A stretch of 64,000 nucleotides of DNA from positions 124,001 to 188,000 of the forward strand of contig JABTUV010000005.1 of the NCBI GenBank assembly GCA_015075175.1. The letters are read 5' to 3'. This DNA is from a bacterium. Its GTDB lineage: Bacteria; Hinthialibacterota; Hinthialibacteria; H5-UNCL2. The notes under the pieces were generated by a model. The model searched no databases. It saw only the letters and a list, made by a program, of their open reading frames with translations, and was not told the DNA's origin. The position numbers were made by a program, and so were the translations under genes. This document shows, one piece after another, positions 36,079 to 43,926 of this stretch (its first letter is position 1; the number at the start of each line of letters is the position of its first letter).

Positions 36079-36160
36079 GGCGCGCGCGCCCCGCCGGAAC
36101 GCGACACATCCAGGTCGTGCCCTTGCACCGGCTGTGTTGCAGGTCAAACGGGCAAACCCG

Positions 36161-36465
36161 AGCCGTGTCCTCGAGTAGGCCCCGCCGGAGGTCCAGCGTC
36201 GGAGTTGAACTCCCGCCTCGGGGCCGTATCGAGAGGCACGGCGGCGACGGCGCGACAGGGCCGCGCCCATGCCGTTCTCTCGATACGCGCCTTCGGCGCT
36301 ACTCGAGAACTCGGGTTTTCTTTTTCAGGCGCTACTCGAGAACTCGGGTTTTCTTTATCGGGCGCTACTCGAGGACTGGGGTTTTCCTTTTCGGGCGCTA
36401 CTCGAGGACTGGGGTTTTCCTTTTTATGCTGCTGGGAGGAGCTATCGAGAGGCACGGCGGCCTGC
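36161..36465. repeat. Composite dispersed element E7
   Basis: Inverted copy at 36165-36246 (GTGTCCTCGAGTAGGCCCC...GTATCGAGAGGCACGG). Direct copy from 36271 (GCCGTTCTCTCGATACGCGC). The 33-bp array follows, then a final inverted half (GCTATCGAGAGGCACGGC) at 36442-36460. Confidence 0.75.
36298..36430 (+). repeat. Four exact-period 33-bp tandem units
   Basis: Units start at 36298, 36331, 36364 and 36397: CGCTACTCGAGAACTCGGGT (then GGACTGGGG variants) plus TTTTC tails. The same CTACTCGAGGA arm is expanded here as in the 5.9-6.6 kb array, but with its own T-rich tail. The period is divisible by three and in frame with the following gene (LLENSGFLFQA-type 11-mers). Confidence 0.85.
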
Positions 36466-36481
36466 GGGGGAGCCTCTACCC

Positions 36482-37336
36482 ATGACGCCGACCTCTCTTT
36501 CCGGCGCCTTTGTCCTCTACGCCGTCACGCTCCTGTGCTGCGAGGCGGCGCGGGTACTGGGGGTGCGGAGCGGACTGGTCCGTCCGCGGTTGTTTGGACC
36601 GAGCCGGGGCCGGCTGGTCTCCAAGCTGGGCGGCCTGCCCATCCTTCTGGGAAGTTTCTTCGGCCTCGGCTACTTTTTCTCGAATCGAACCCCGGAGGCG
36701 TATCCGGCGGACTATCTGCGGCAGCTGCCGGAGATGCAGACGCTGTCGATGGGGGTCGTGATCGCGGCGGCGCTGCTGTACGGGGAGGGCTATTACGCCG
36801 AGCGGCGGGGACGCTCACATGCGCGCGCGCTGATCGTCTATCTCCTGTCCGCCGCCGTGCTGTGCCGGTCGGGGCTGGTCGTCGAGCATATCAGCCTGTG
36901 GGGGCGGACGATCGAGCTGGACGGGTGGGGCGTGCCGGTGACCATGGTTTACGTCTTGGCGCTGTTGCTGTTCTTCCGCAGCCTGGAGGGACTGGACGGA
37001 CTGCCGACGGGGCTGGCGGGGCTGATCCTGTGCCTCCAGCTGTGGCTCTTGCGGGGAGGCGACGAGGGCCTGGCGACGGAGTTCTGCGCGATACTGGCGC
37101 TGGTATTGGCCGGCTCGTTCAGCTACGAAGTGTATCCGGTGCGATTGGCGCTGGGACGCAGCGGAAGCAGCCTGCCGGGCCTGTTCGTGGCGGCCAGCAC
37201 CCTCCTGACGCGGCAGAAGACGTTCGTGGCGGCGGCGCTCTTCTTCCCCGCCGCCGTGGTCGTGATCGTGGCGGGACTTGTAGCCCTGCAAATCCTGGAG
37301 AAGAGGCTCCTCTTTGGCGGGCGAAGGCTCAGGTAA
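36482..37336 (+). CDS. MraY/WecA-like membrane protein with altered catalytic motifs
   Basis: 284 residues from ATG 36482, about nine membrane segments. SKLGGLPILLGSFFGLGYFF and SLEGLDGLPTGLAGL match polyprenyl-phosphate N-acetylhexosamine-1-phosphate transferases. However, the DD motif is replaced by GEGYYAERRG and the usual N-x-x-D by S-x-E. It may be an inactive paralogue, or use a different lipid or sugar. The open frame extends to 36269 through the 33-bp repeats, but that extension is probably not translated. It lies between GT2 and GT4 genes, consistent with a role in lipid-linked glycan assembly. Confidence 0.65.
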   Translation: MTPTSLSGAFVLYAVTLLCCEAARVLGVRSGLVRPRLFGPSRGRLVSKLGGLPILLGSFFGLGYFFSNRTPEAYPADYLRQLPEMQTLSMGVVIAAALLYGEGYYAERRGRSHARALIVYLLSAAVLCRSGLVVEHISLWGRTIELDGWGVPVTMVYVLALLLFFRSLEGLDGLPTGLAGLILCLQLWLLRGGDEGLATEFCAILALVLAGSFSYEVYPVRLALGRSGSSLPGLFVAASTLLTRQKTFVAAALFFPAAVVVIVAGLVALQILEKRLLFGGRRLR

Positions 37337-38536
37337 ACCCCAACCGGCCGGCGTGCTCTACGTCTGCTCGTCGGCGGATGCGGACGGGGGGATGGAACTG
37401 TTCACGCTGGAGCTGGTGCGGTTGTCGGTTGCGCGCTGGCGGACGCATGTGCTCCTGCCGGAGGAAGGCCCGCTGGCGGCGGCGGCGCGGGCGGCGGGCG
37501 CGAGCGTGCACGTCACGCCCTACCGCCGCCTGCGGCGGCTGCGCTCGATTACGGACCTGCCCGCCTTTCTTTTCGGCTGGCTGCGCCTGGAGCGAAGGTT
37601 GACGCAGCTGATCCGGGAGCATGAAATCAAGTTGGTTCATTTTGGCGAGAACATCGACGCCTTCTTTGTGCCGGCGGCGCGGTGGGCGGGGGCGGGCGTG
37701 GTGGTGCGCTGTAACTTTGTGCCCCACTCGGGGCCGGCGCGCTGGGTCCTCTCGCGGCTGACCCGGGCGCTGGCGCATCGCGTCTTGTGCATATCCAAGG
37801 CGACCATCCGGCTGCTCTACGGCCCGTCGGGAGAATCCCATCCCAAAATCGTGCTTTTGCGGAGCGGCGGGCCGGACCCGGCGGTCTTTTCCCCCGAGAC
37901 TCCGCCTTATCCGCTGCGGGCCGAGCGCCATCTGGCTGCCGACACGCTCGTGTTGGGCATGGTCGCGCGGTTTTTGCCGGACAAGGGCACGACCGCTTCC
38001 TGGACGTGGCGGAGGCGCTGTTGCGACGCGAGCCTGGGCGCTATCACTTTCTGATGGTGGGGCGGGAGGTCGCGGGACACGAGGCGTTCTACCGGCAGTG
38101 CCGGGCGCGGATGGAGCGGCCGCCGCTGGCGGGAAACGTCACGCTGGTGGAGGACTTGGCGCTGACCGACCGGGCGGCGGAGGCGCGCCTGGCCTCGCTC
38201 TACCGTTGCATGGACGTTTTCCTGCATCTGCCCCGCTGCGAGGACACCTTTCCTACCGTCATCCTGGAGGCGATGGCCTGCGGCCTGCCGGTCGTCGCGC
38301 CGGCGGCGGGGGGCATCCCCGAACAGGTGCAGGACGGCCGGACCGGTCTCTTGATTTCACCGTTCGGATGTGAAACAATTGTCAATGCGATACAATCTGT
38401 ACTCAGTGCACCGGAGACGCGGGCGGCGATGGGGTCGGCCGGGCGGCGATATTGTCAGGAACTGGTAAGCCGCGATCGTCTGGCCCGCGAGATCGAGGCC
38501 ATTTACCGGCCGTTTCTGGAGTTGCGTAGCGAATAA
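37314..38536 (+). pseudogene. GT4 glycosyltransferase, one frameshift
   Basis: Begins with TTG overlapping the previous gene by 23 bp. The N-terminal domain is VLYVCSSADADGGMELFTLEL and IKLVHFGENIDAFFVPA. After a one-base shift near 37990 the GT-B C-terminal domain continues with YHFLMVGREVAG, MDVFLHLPRCEDTFPTVILE and AMACGLPVVAPAAGGIPEQV, the donor-binding E-x7-E region. Restored length is about 407 residues. It adds a hexose in the surface-polysaccharide pathway. Confidence 0.8.
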
Positions 38537-38539
38537 GAC

Positions 38540-38567
38540 GTAGGTGGTGGGTGGAACCCATCCTACC
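38540..38567 (+). terminator. Hairpin between the two GT4 genes
   Basis: GTAGG...GGGT, GGA, ACCC...CCTAC, starting just after the stop codon. Similar GGTGGGT/ACCCACC hairpins are at 42315-42331 and 60753-60769. No T tract. Confidence 0.4.
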
Positions 38568-38581
38568 GGAGGGCGCGGGAC

Positions 38582-39850
38582 GTGAGGATCGCGCTGGTCA
38601 CGCATAACTTCCCCCCCGTGGTGGGAAGCATGTCCAACTGGAACCAGCAGATCGCCGAGCTGCTGGCGTCGGTGGGACATGACGTGACCGTGTACCACTT
38701 TCAGAACCGCCGTTATCCCCTGCCCGACATCAAGAACATCCGCGTCAAGCAAATCCGCGTCGGCAAGCTGCGCGCGCAACCCGGGTCCCGGGGCTTCGTC
38801 TATCGCCTGTGGCGGACCTTCCGCATCACCGTGCGGTTTCTTTTCATCCTGCCCGGCCTGGCGCGGGCGGACCTGTGGCAGGGCAGTTTCAGCGAGGAGC
38901 TCTACCTGAAGGTGCTCTTGTCGCTGTTCCGCTTCGTCTTCCGCAAGCCTCTCTGCCTGGCGGTCAACAGCCACCTATTCGTGCATACGCATACCGGCTG
39001 GAAGGCCAAGTTGCGGGACGGGGCCATGGACCTCGTGCTCATGTCCACGAGCGTGATCATCACCTCGGGCGAGGACCTGAAGTTGAACATATTGCAGGAG
39101 GGGATCGTCAGCAAGACGATCAAGGTGTTGTTGCCGGCGGTGAATTGCTCGGAGTTTCATCCCGGGGTACCGACGGGTGCGTTCATCGCGGCGCTGAAGG
39201 AGCGGAGTCTCACTCTGCCGGCGCGACCGCGGCTGATGTTCGTGGGGGAGATGACGGAGGACAACGATCCGTTCGAGTTTCTGGAGGTAGGGCAGCGCTT
39301 TCCCAAGTGCGGGATCGTGCTGGTGGGGGATGGTCCGCTCAAGAAGGAAGTGCGGGACCGGCTGGCGCCGATCGCGGACCATGCCATCATCGCCGGGTTC
39401 ATACCGACGTGGCTTCTGCCGAGCGCCTTGGCGGCGGCGGACGTGGTGGTGCTGCCGTTTGCGCGCAGCCGGGGGGGCGTGCCATTTCAAGTGATCCAGG
39501 CGATGGCCTGCGGCAAGCCGGTCGTCGCGTACGAGATTGGGCATCTGGGGGCGGTGATTGAGCAGGGGGCGGACGGCATTTTGGTTCCCCAGGGGGACCG
39601 CAAGCGGCTGGAGGCGGAGGTGCGGCGCCTGTTGGAGTTTCCCTCCTTGTGCGAAAAGATGGGGGAGGCGGCGGCGCGCAAGGTCTGCAAGCACTGGGAC
39701 CTGACGCATCGGCGCGAGGAGTACGCTAAGTTCTACCGCGAGTTTCTGGACGACTGGAAAAAAGGTCTAACATCCGCACCAGGTCGTAAGGCCGCGGAAG
39801 CAGTTGCCACGGAGAAATCCGGCTCTCCCAAAGGACCAGCCCGCCGGTAA
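38582..39850 (+). CDS. GT4 glycosyltransferase
   Basis: 422 residues, GTG start (VRIALVTHNFPPVVGSMS). GT-B fold with LMFVGEMTEDNDPFEFLE, IVLVGDGPLKKEV, ADVVVLPFARSRGGVPFQ and VIQAMACGKPVVAYEIG. It acts on a lipid-linked intermediate at the inner membrane face. The last 25 residues (after FLDDWKKG) overlap the 3' end of the convergent flippase gene by 125 bp and are of low quality, so the real stop may be near 39770. Confidence 0.88.
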   Translation: MRIALVTHNFPPVVGSMSNWNQQIAELLASVGHDVTVYHFQNRRYPLPDIKNIRVKQIRVGKLRAQPGSRGFVYRLWRTFRITVRFLFILPGLARADLWQGSFSEELYLKVLLSLFRFVFRKPLCLAVNSHLFVHTHTGWKAKLRDGAMDLVLMSTSVIITSGEDLKLNILQEGIVSKTIKVLLPAVNCSEFHPGVPTGAFIAALKERSLTLPARPRLMFVGEMTEDNDPFEFLEVGQRFPKCGIVLVGDGPLKKEVRDRLAPIADHAIIAGFIPTWLLPSALAAADVVVLPFARSRGGVPFQVIQAMACGKPVVAYEIGHLGAVIEQGADGILVPQGDRKRLEAEVRRLLEFPSLCEKMGEAAARKVCKHWDLTHRREEYAKFYREFLDDWKKGLTSAPGRKAAEAVATEKSGSPKGPARR

Positions 39851-41142
39851 GCAACATGCCGCCGGCGTAGGCGACGGTCGTGGCGGCGGCGGCGCCCACG
39901 ATGCCCCAGCGGGGAATCCACCACAGGTTGAGGAAGACGTTGGCGGCCAGCATGGCGCCGGAGACGCGCGTGTTCCAGTGCGGCCGTTTCTTGCCCAGGA
40001 GGTGGCTGGAGAAGATGTCGTCCAGTCCGAGGCAGATGGAGCCGCCGTAGAGAATCCAGAAGACGGGCCAGCCGGCGCTGTAGTCTTCCCCGCGCATGAA
40101 GAGAATCTCCTGGGCGAACCAGTAGACGAGGGTGAGGAAGGGCAAGACGCCGATCATGACGATGAAGACGATGCGGGCGACGAGGGGAGTCTGGCTTTCG
40201 CGGCCGGCCAGATGGTCGGAGGCGGTCTGGGAGACGAGGAGGGTGGCCACGGCGCCGGAGAAGAGGCGGGGGATTTCCGCCGCCAGAGTAGTCAGGGCGT
40301 AGATGCCGACGAGGCGGGCGGGGCGCGAGTGGGGCAGGAGCATGAAGAGCATGAAGTGGTCCAGGCGCAGGAGGAGGAGGATGTTGAGCGAGGCGGCCGC
40401 CGTGGCCGCGCCGTAGGGCAGCGCCATGCGCAGAAAGGAGAAGGTTTTGGCGTAGGCGACGGGATGGCCGACGCGTCGCTCGACGGTAGCCAGAAGCGTG
40501 GCGAGAAAGAGGCCGGCCATCCAGGCCAGTGGCGCCCACACGCGCACGCTGGGGTCTCCTTCCGAAGGGGCCGGCAGCGAGACCAGGACGACGCACACGA
40601 GGAAGAACGAGATGACGGCGCGGACGAGGACGAGATCGTTGTAGCGAGCCATGTCGCCCATCGCCATGCGGGTCGCCGCCTGGCCCTCCCAGGTCGCCAG
40701 GAGGCAGGCGCAGGCGATAAGGATGCCCAGGAGGGTGTAGCTGGAGTATCCCAGGACGGTTTCCAGAAGGGCGGTAAGCCATCTGGGGTGCAAAGCCTGG
40801 TGAAGAGGAGATAGGGCCCAGGAGAACGAACCAGAGGAAGCCCAGCGTCCAGGAGGCTTCGCGGGCGACCCAGCTGTTGGTTTCGCCGCGGGCGACGTGG
40901 TAAAGGATGGCGGTAGGCAGGCCCATGCCGAGGACGAGGCCGCCGATCAGGGCGGCGGCGATGAAGAGGGCGAAGAGGCCCTGCTCCTCGCGGCCCCAGA
41001 TGAAGCCGACCATGAAGAAGGTGAGGAAGCTGAGGCCGGCGTGGGCCACGCGCACGAGAAAGAGCGAGAATCCGTGCGACAGGTAGGGGATGCGCTCGGC
41101 GGGGGGGCGACGGCGGACGCGCTTCGTCCTCACTTCGCGCAC
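39726..41142 (-). pseudogene. Polysaccharide flippase (MOP superfamily), one frameshift
   Basis: The N-terminal part from 41142 reads HGFSLFLVRVAHAGLSFLTF, GREEQGLFALFIAAALIGG and GLPTAILYHVARGE. The frame shifts near 40800 and resumes to 39726 with about ten more membrane segments (TLAAEIPRLFSGAVATLLV, LLGKKRPHWNTRVSGAML, WIPRWGIVGAAAATTVAY). Restored length is about 470 residues with 12-14 segments, like Wzx-type flippases that move undecaprenyl-linked repeat units across the inner membrane. Its start is 1 bp from the stop of the FemAB-like gene, so the two form an operon. Confidence 0.8.
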
Positions 41143-41143
41143 C

Positions 41144-42187
41144 TCAATTGGAGTGCGGCGGCTTGCCGCCGCTTTCTGGTGTGGGGTGCGGCGGCTTGGT
41201 ACCGCTTTCGCCGCCTCTCCCTGGGGGAGAGGGTTGCGGAGACGGGGCGCCGTGGGACCAGGGTGCGGAACTCCAGATGGCCCAAGCGGGCGTATGCCGC
41301 CAGTGGACGACGGGCGTTTCGAGCGCGCCGAAGGCTTCTTTGAATTGGGCCAGGCCCGGCTGGCCTTCGCTGCCGCCCAAGTCGAACCGTTCGATGCCCA
41401 GCCCGCACAGGTCCTCGATCACGCGCGCGACCAGCAGGCGATTGGGATTGAGCGGTCCGGCGCTGCGGTCGACCACTCCCTGCCACCAGTGAGCCTGCTT
41501 TTTGCCCAGGAGCACAACGGCGACCGCCAGGGTCTGCTCGGCCAGGCGGGCGGCATAGAGCTTGCACCAGGGTTGGGTAAAGAGGGCGCCCCAGAAGGTG
41601 GTGGTAAAGGGCAGCGCCAGCCGCCGGCGGTCCTGCATCTGGCGCCAGAGGAGCTGGAAGTCGGCGAGGATTTCGCGACCCGTCGTGGGGCGGACGAGGA
41701 TCTCCAGTTTTTCCGCCTTGCGCACCTGGTTGCGCAGGTTGCGGGAGAAGCTCCGGTCCCAGAGGACGCGGTAGCCGGCGGAGAGGTCGAGCACGTGGGT
41801 GGTGGTGTAACGGGCGCGGAAGCCGGGCGGGGGCGGCTGGGGCGCCAGTGGATCGGGGGTGATGGTGATCCAGGGGCCGACGGCGTGTTTGAGATGGGAA
41901 AGGAGATCCGCCAGGAGCGGGGGGGGAGGAGGCTCGTCGCCCAGGAGTCCGCCGTGGGTTCCAAAGGGGAGGGATTGAAAGGAGCGCAGGCTGAGCGGTT
42001 TCCTGAGCAGGAGGCCGGGGAGGATCCAGAAGGTCGAGCCGGAGCGCAGGCGCAGCGAGGCGGCAGAGTAGCCGTCGAGGTAGCGTTGCAGGAGATAGCA
42101 CCACTCGGGGCGGACGAAGGGGGAATGGGCGGGCAGGCGCGCAAGGAGCGCGGGCCAGTCGGGATCGCGGGGAGAGATGGGTTCCAT
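41144..42187 (-). CDS. FemAB-like / GNAT acyltransferase with a repeat-derived tail
   Basis: 347 residues. The double-GNAT arrangement includes SPFVRPEWCYLLQRYLDGY, FSRNLRNQVRKAEKLEILV, RLALPFTTTFWGALF and NRLLVARVIEDLCGLGIERF, as in FemAB-related proteins in exopolysaccharide loci (PEP-CTERM/XrtA-type 'CelD/FemAB'). It probably acylates a sugar or peptide of the surface polymer. Residues after about 312 (PSPQPSPPGRGG...) are encoded by an intergenic hairpin repeat and are unlikely to belong to the ancestral protein. Confidence 0.72.
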   Translation of the reverse strand: MEPISPRDPDWPALLARLPAHSPFVRPEWCYLLQRYLDGYSAASLRLRSGSTFWILPGLLLRKPLSLRSFQSLPFGTHGGLLGDEPPPPPLLADLLSHLKHAVGPWITITPDPLAPQPPPPGFRARYTTTHVLDLSAGYRVLWDRSFSRNLRNQVRKAEKLEILVRPTTGREILADFQLLWRQMQDRRRLALPFTTTFWGALFTQPWCKLYAARLAEQTLAVAVVLLGKKQAHWWQGVVDRSAGPLNPNRLLVARVIEDLCGLGIERFDLGGSEGQPGLAQFKEAFGALETPVVHWRHTPAWAIWSSAPWSHGAPSPQPSPPGRGGESGTKPPHPTPESGGKPPHSN

Positions 42188-42274
42188 GAGGCGCAGTGTA
42201 GGGAGTTGATGGCCTGCTGTAGAGGGAAAAAATTGCGCCCATGTCGAGGGGAAGCGGGGGGATCATCCACGGCT

Positions 42275-42410
42275 CCCCCCTTGAAAAAGGGGGGAGGGGG
42301 GATTGCCCCCGTAGGGTGGGTTTTACCCACCTTCGCCGGAAGACGAGGCGGAGTACAGGCTTCAGCCTGCTCGCTAGCGGCGCGTGCACCCTTTTGAGTA
42401 CAAAAGGGTG
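42275..42410. repeat. Three hairpins in the intergenic region
   Basis: CCCCCCTT/AAGGGGGG (42275-42294), GGTGGGT/ACCCACC (42315-42331) and CACCCTTTTG/CAAAAGGGTG (42387-42410, perfect, loop AGTA). They follow the beta-helix gene stop at 42427 (minus strand) and probably end that transcript. Confidence 0.65.
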
Positions 42411-42426
42411 GCGCCCACGGTTGTGT

Positions 42427-43923
42427 TCATTTCGACAGCGCCTCGATGAGAATGAGCAGGTCGGCGGCGTCGACCGTGCCGCTCTGGTCCAGGTCGGCTT
42501 TGCGGGATGACTCGTCCGTGCCGTTCCAGTGGAGCGACAACTCGAACAGGTCCAGTGCGTCGATGCGCCCGTCGCGACGGATGTCGCCCGCCGGCGGGGG
42601 AGTGCTCGTGGGCGTGAACGTGTTGGTCGCCAGGATCGGGGTCTGCACGACCGGCGGATAGTATTCATAGCAACCAAGGTCGTGGGCGTAAAGTCCCAGC
42701 GGTGGAAGGCGCGTCCAGACGCCGCCCTGGCGGAAATCCAGATCCAGGCCCGGCCAGCGCGCCACAAACGCGTCAATGACCGGCGACTCGGCGCGCAAAT
42801 GGAAATCACCTTCCTCGGAATCGACGAACAGCGGGTCAACATCAAAGAAGTTGGGGTAATACGGCGGCCCGGTGTCGGCGCGATCGATGACGCTGTTGCT
42901 AAGATTCAGGCAGCAACCCCAGAGACGGATGTGCAGAGGGTTTTGCGGGGTATCCGGGTGGGCATAGATGTCGCCGCCGGCCACGCCGGCGACGTTGTTC
43001 CAGAGAATCGTGGCAACTCCACCGCCCCACGCGCCCCAGGTACCGCCCCCCTCCAGTTCCGCGCGGTTGCCCACGATGGTGCAATGCTCGAAGCGCCCGC
43101 CGGCGTAGGATGCGCCCCCGCGCGGCGCCTCGTTGCCGTAAATGAGACATGAGTAATAGTATGCGTTGAAGCCGTCATCCGCGGCCGCCATCCCGCCTCC
43201 GCCTTCCCCGGCGCGGTTGCGCAAGATATAGCAGTAGCGCACCTGGCTGGGAGGTTGGAGTTGATAGAGACCTCCGCCGCGCCTGCTCGCCCAATTGTCC
43301 TCAATGCGGCACGCCTCGATGTTGACCTGCGCTCCGTTACCTCGGATGCCGCCGCCGTATTCTGAAGAACCGTTGCGGATGGTGAAACCGTATAACTCGG
43401 CCGCCGGCCAGAAGGGCAACTGTCCCGGTATCCGCTCCGTCCCCGCAAACGTCACCACGCTGCCCCGCCGCCCGCCGTCGATGATGGTGCTCCTGATCAC
43501 GCTCCAGTCCCGAACGTTGGTGGAACGGATCAGGATTCGCTTCCCCTTGAAGTGAATGTTCTCTTCATACACGCCGGGAGAGACGATGATCTGGTCGCCG
43601 TCAATTGCGTAGTCAATCGCCGTCTGAATCGTCGGGGCGTCGGCGGGAACACGAAGCGTGTAACTCCGCGGCGTGGGAGTCGGCGTCCACGTCGGCGAGG
43701 GCGGGCCGGGCGTCGGAGTGGGCGATCGCGTCCATGTCGGCGTCGGCGTGCGCGTCGGCCGCAGCGTAAACGTGGGTGTGGGCGTCCAAGTGGGAGTGGA
43801 ACCGTATTGACTCCACACCTCCACAGAAAAAAACTGGAGAGATCCGACCACCGCAATCCACAAGGAAAACCGCGCCGCCAGGCACGCGAAACGTGCCTGA
43901 CGGCGCAACAAGAGACCACGCAT
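42427..43923 (-). CDS. Secreted beta-helix (pectate-lyase-like) protein with Pro/Thr linkers and C-terminal dockerin-like domain
   Basis: 498 residues. Signal peptide, then a TPTPT-type linker (residues 43-88). A right-handed parallel beta-helix follows from LRVPADAPTIQTAIDYAIDG to about 430, with repeated GGG and N-stack positions. A second short TPTSTPPP linker leads to a dockerin-like pair, GDIRRDGRIDALDLF and ADLDQSGTVDAADLL, each an F-hand calcium loop. The polysaccharide or surface-binding role is inferred; no lyase catalytic residues can be assigned. Its AAGGAG ribosome binding site lies in the last codons of the upstream gene, so translation is coupled. Confidence 0.85.
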   Translation of the reverse strand: MRGLLLRRQARFACLAARFSLWIAVVGSLQFFSVEVWSQYGSTPTWTPTPTFTLRPTRTPTPTWTRSPTPTPGPPSPTWTPTPTPRSYTLRVPADAPTIQTAIDYAIDGDQIIVSPGVYEENIHFKGKRILIRSTNVRDWSVIRSTIIDGGRRGSVVTFAGTERIPGQLPFWPAAELYGFTIRNGSSEYGGGIRGNGAQVNIEACRIEDNWASRRGGGLYQLQPPSQVRYCYILRNRAGEGGGGMAAADDGFNAYYYSCLIYGNEAPRGGASYAGGRFEHCTIVGNRAELEGGGTWGAWGGGVATILWNNVAGVAGGDIYAHPDTPQNPLHIRLWGCCLNLSNSVIDRADTGPPYYPNFFDVDPLFVDSEEGDFHLRAESPVIDAFVARWPGLDLDFRQGGVWTRLPPLGLYAHDLGCYEYYPPVVQTPILATNTFTPTSTPPPAGDIRRDGRIDALDLFELSLHWNGTDESSRKADLDQSGTVDAADLLILIEALSK

Positions 43924-43926
43924 TGT

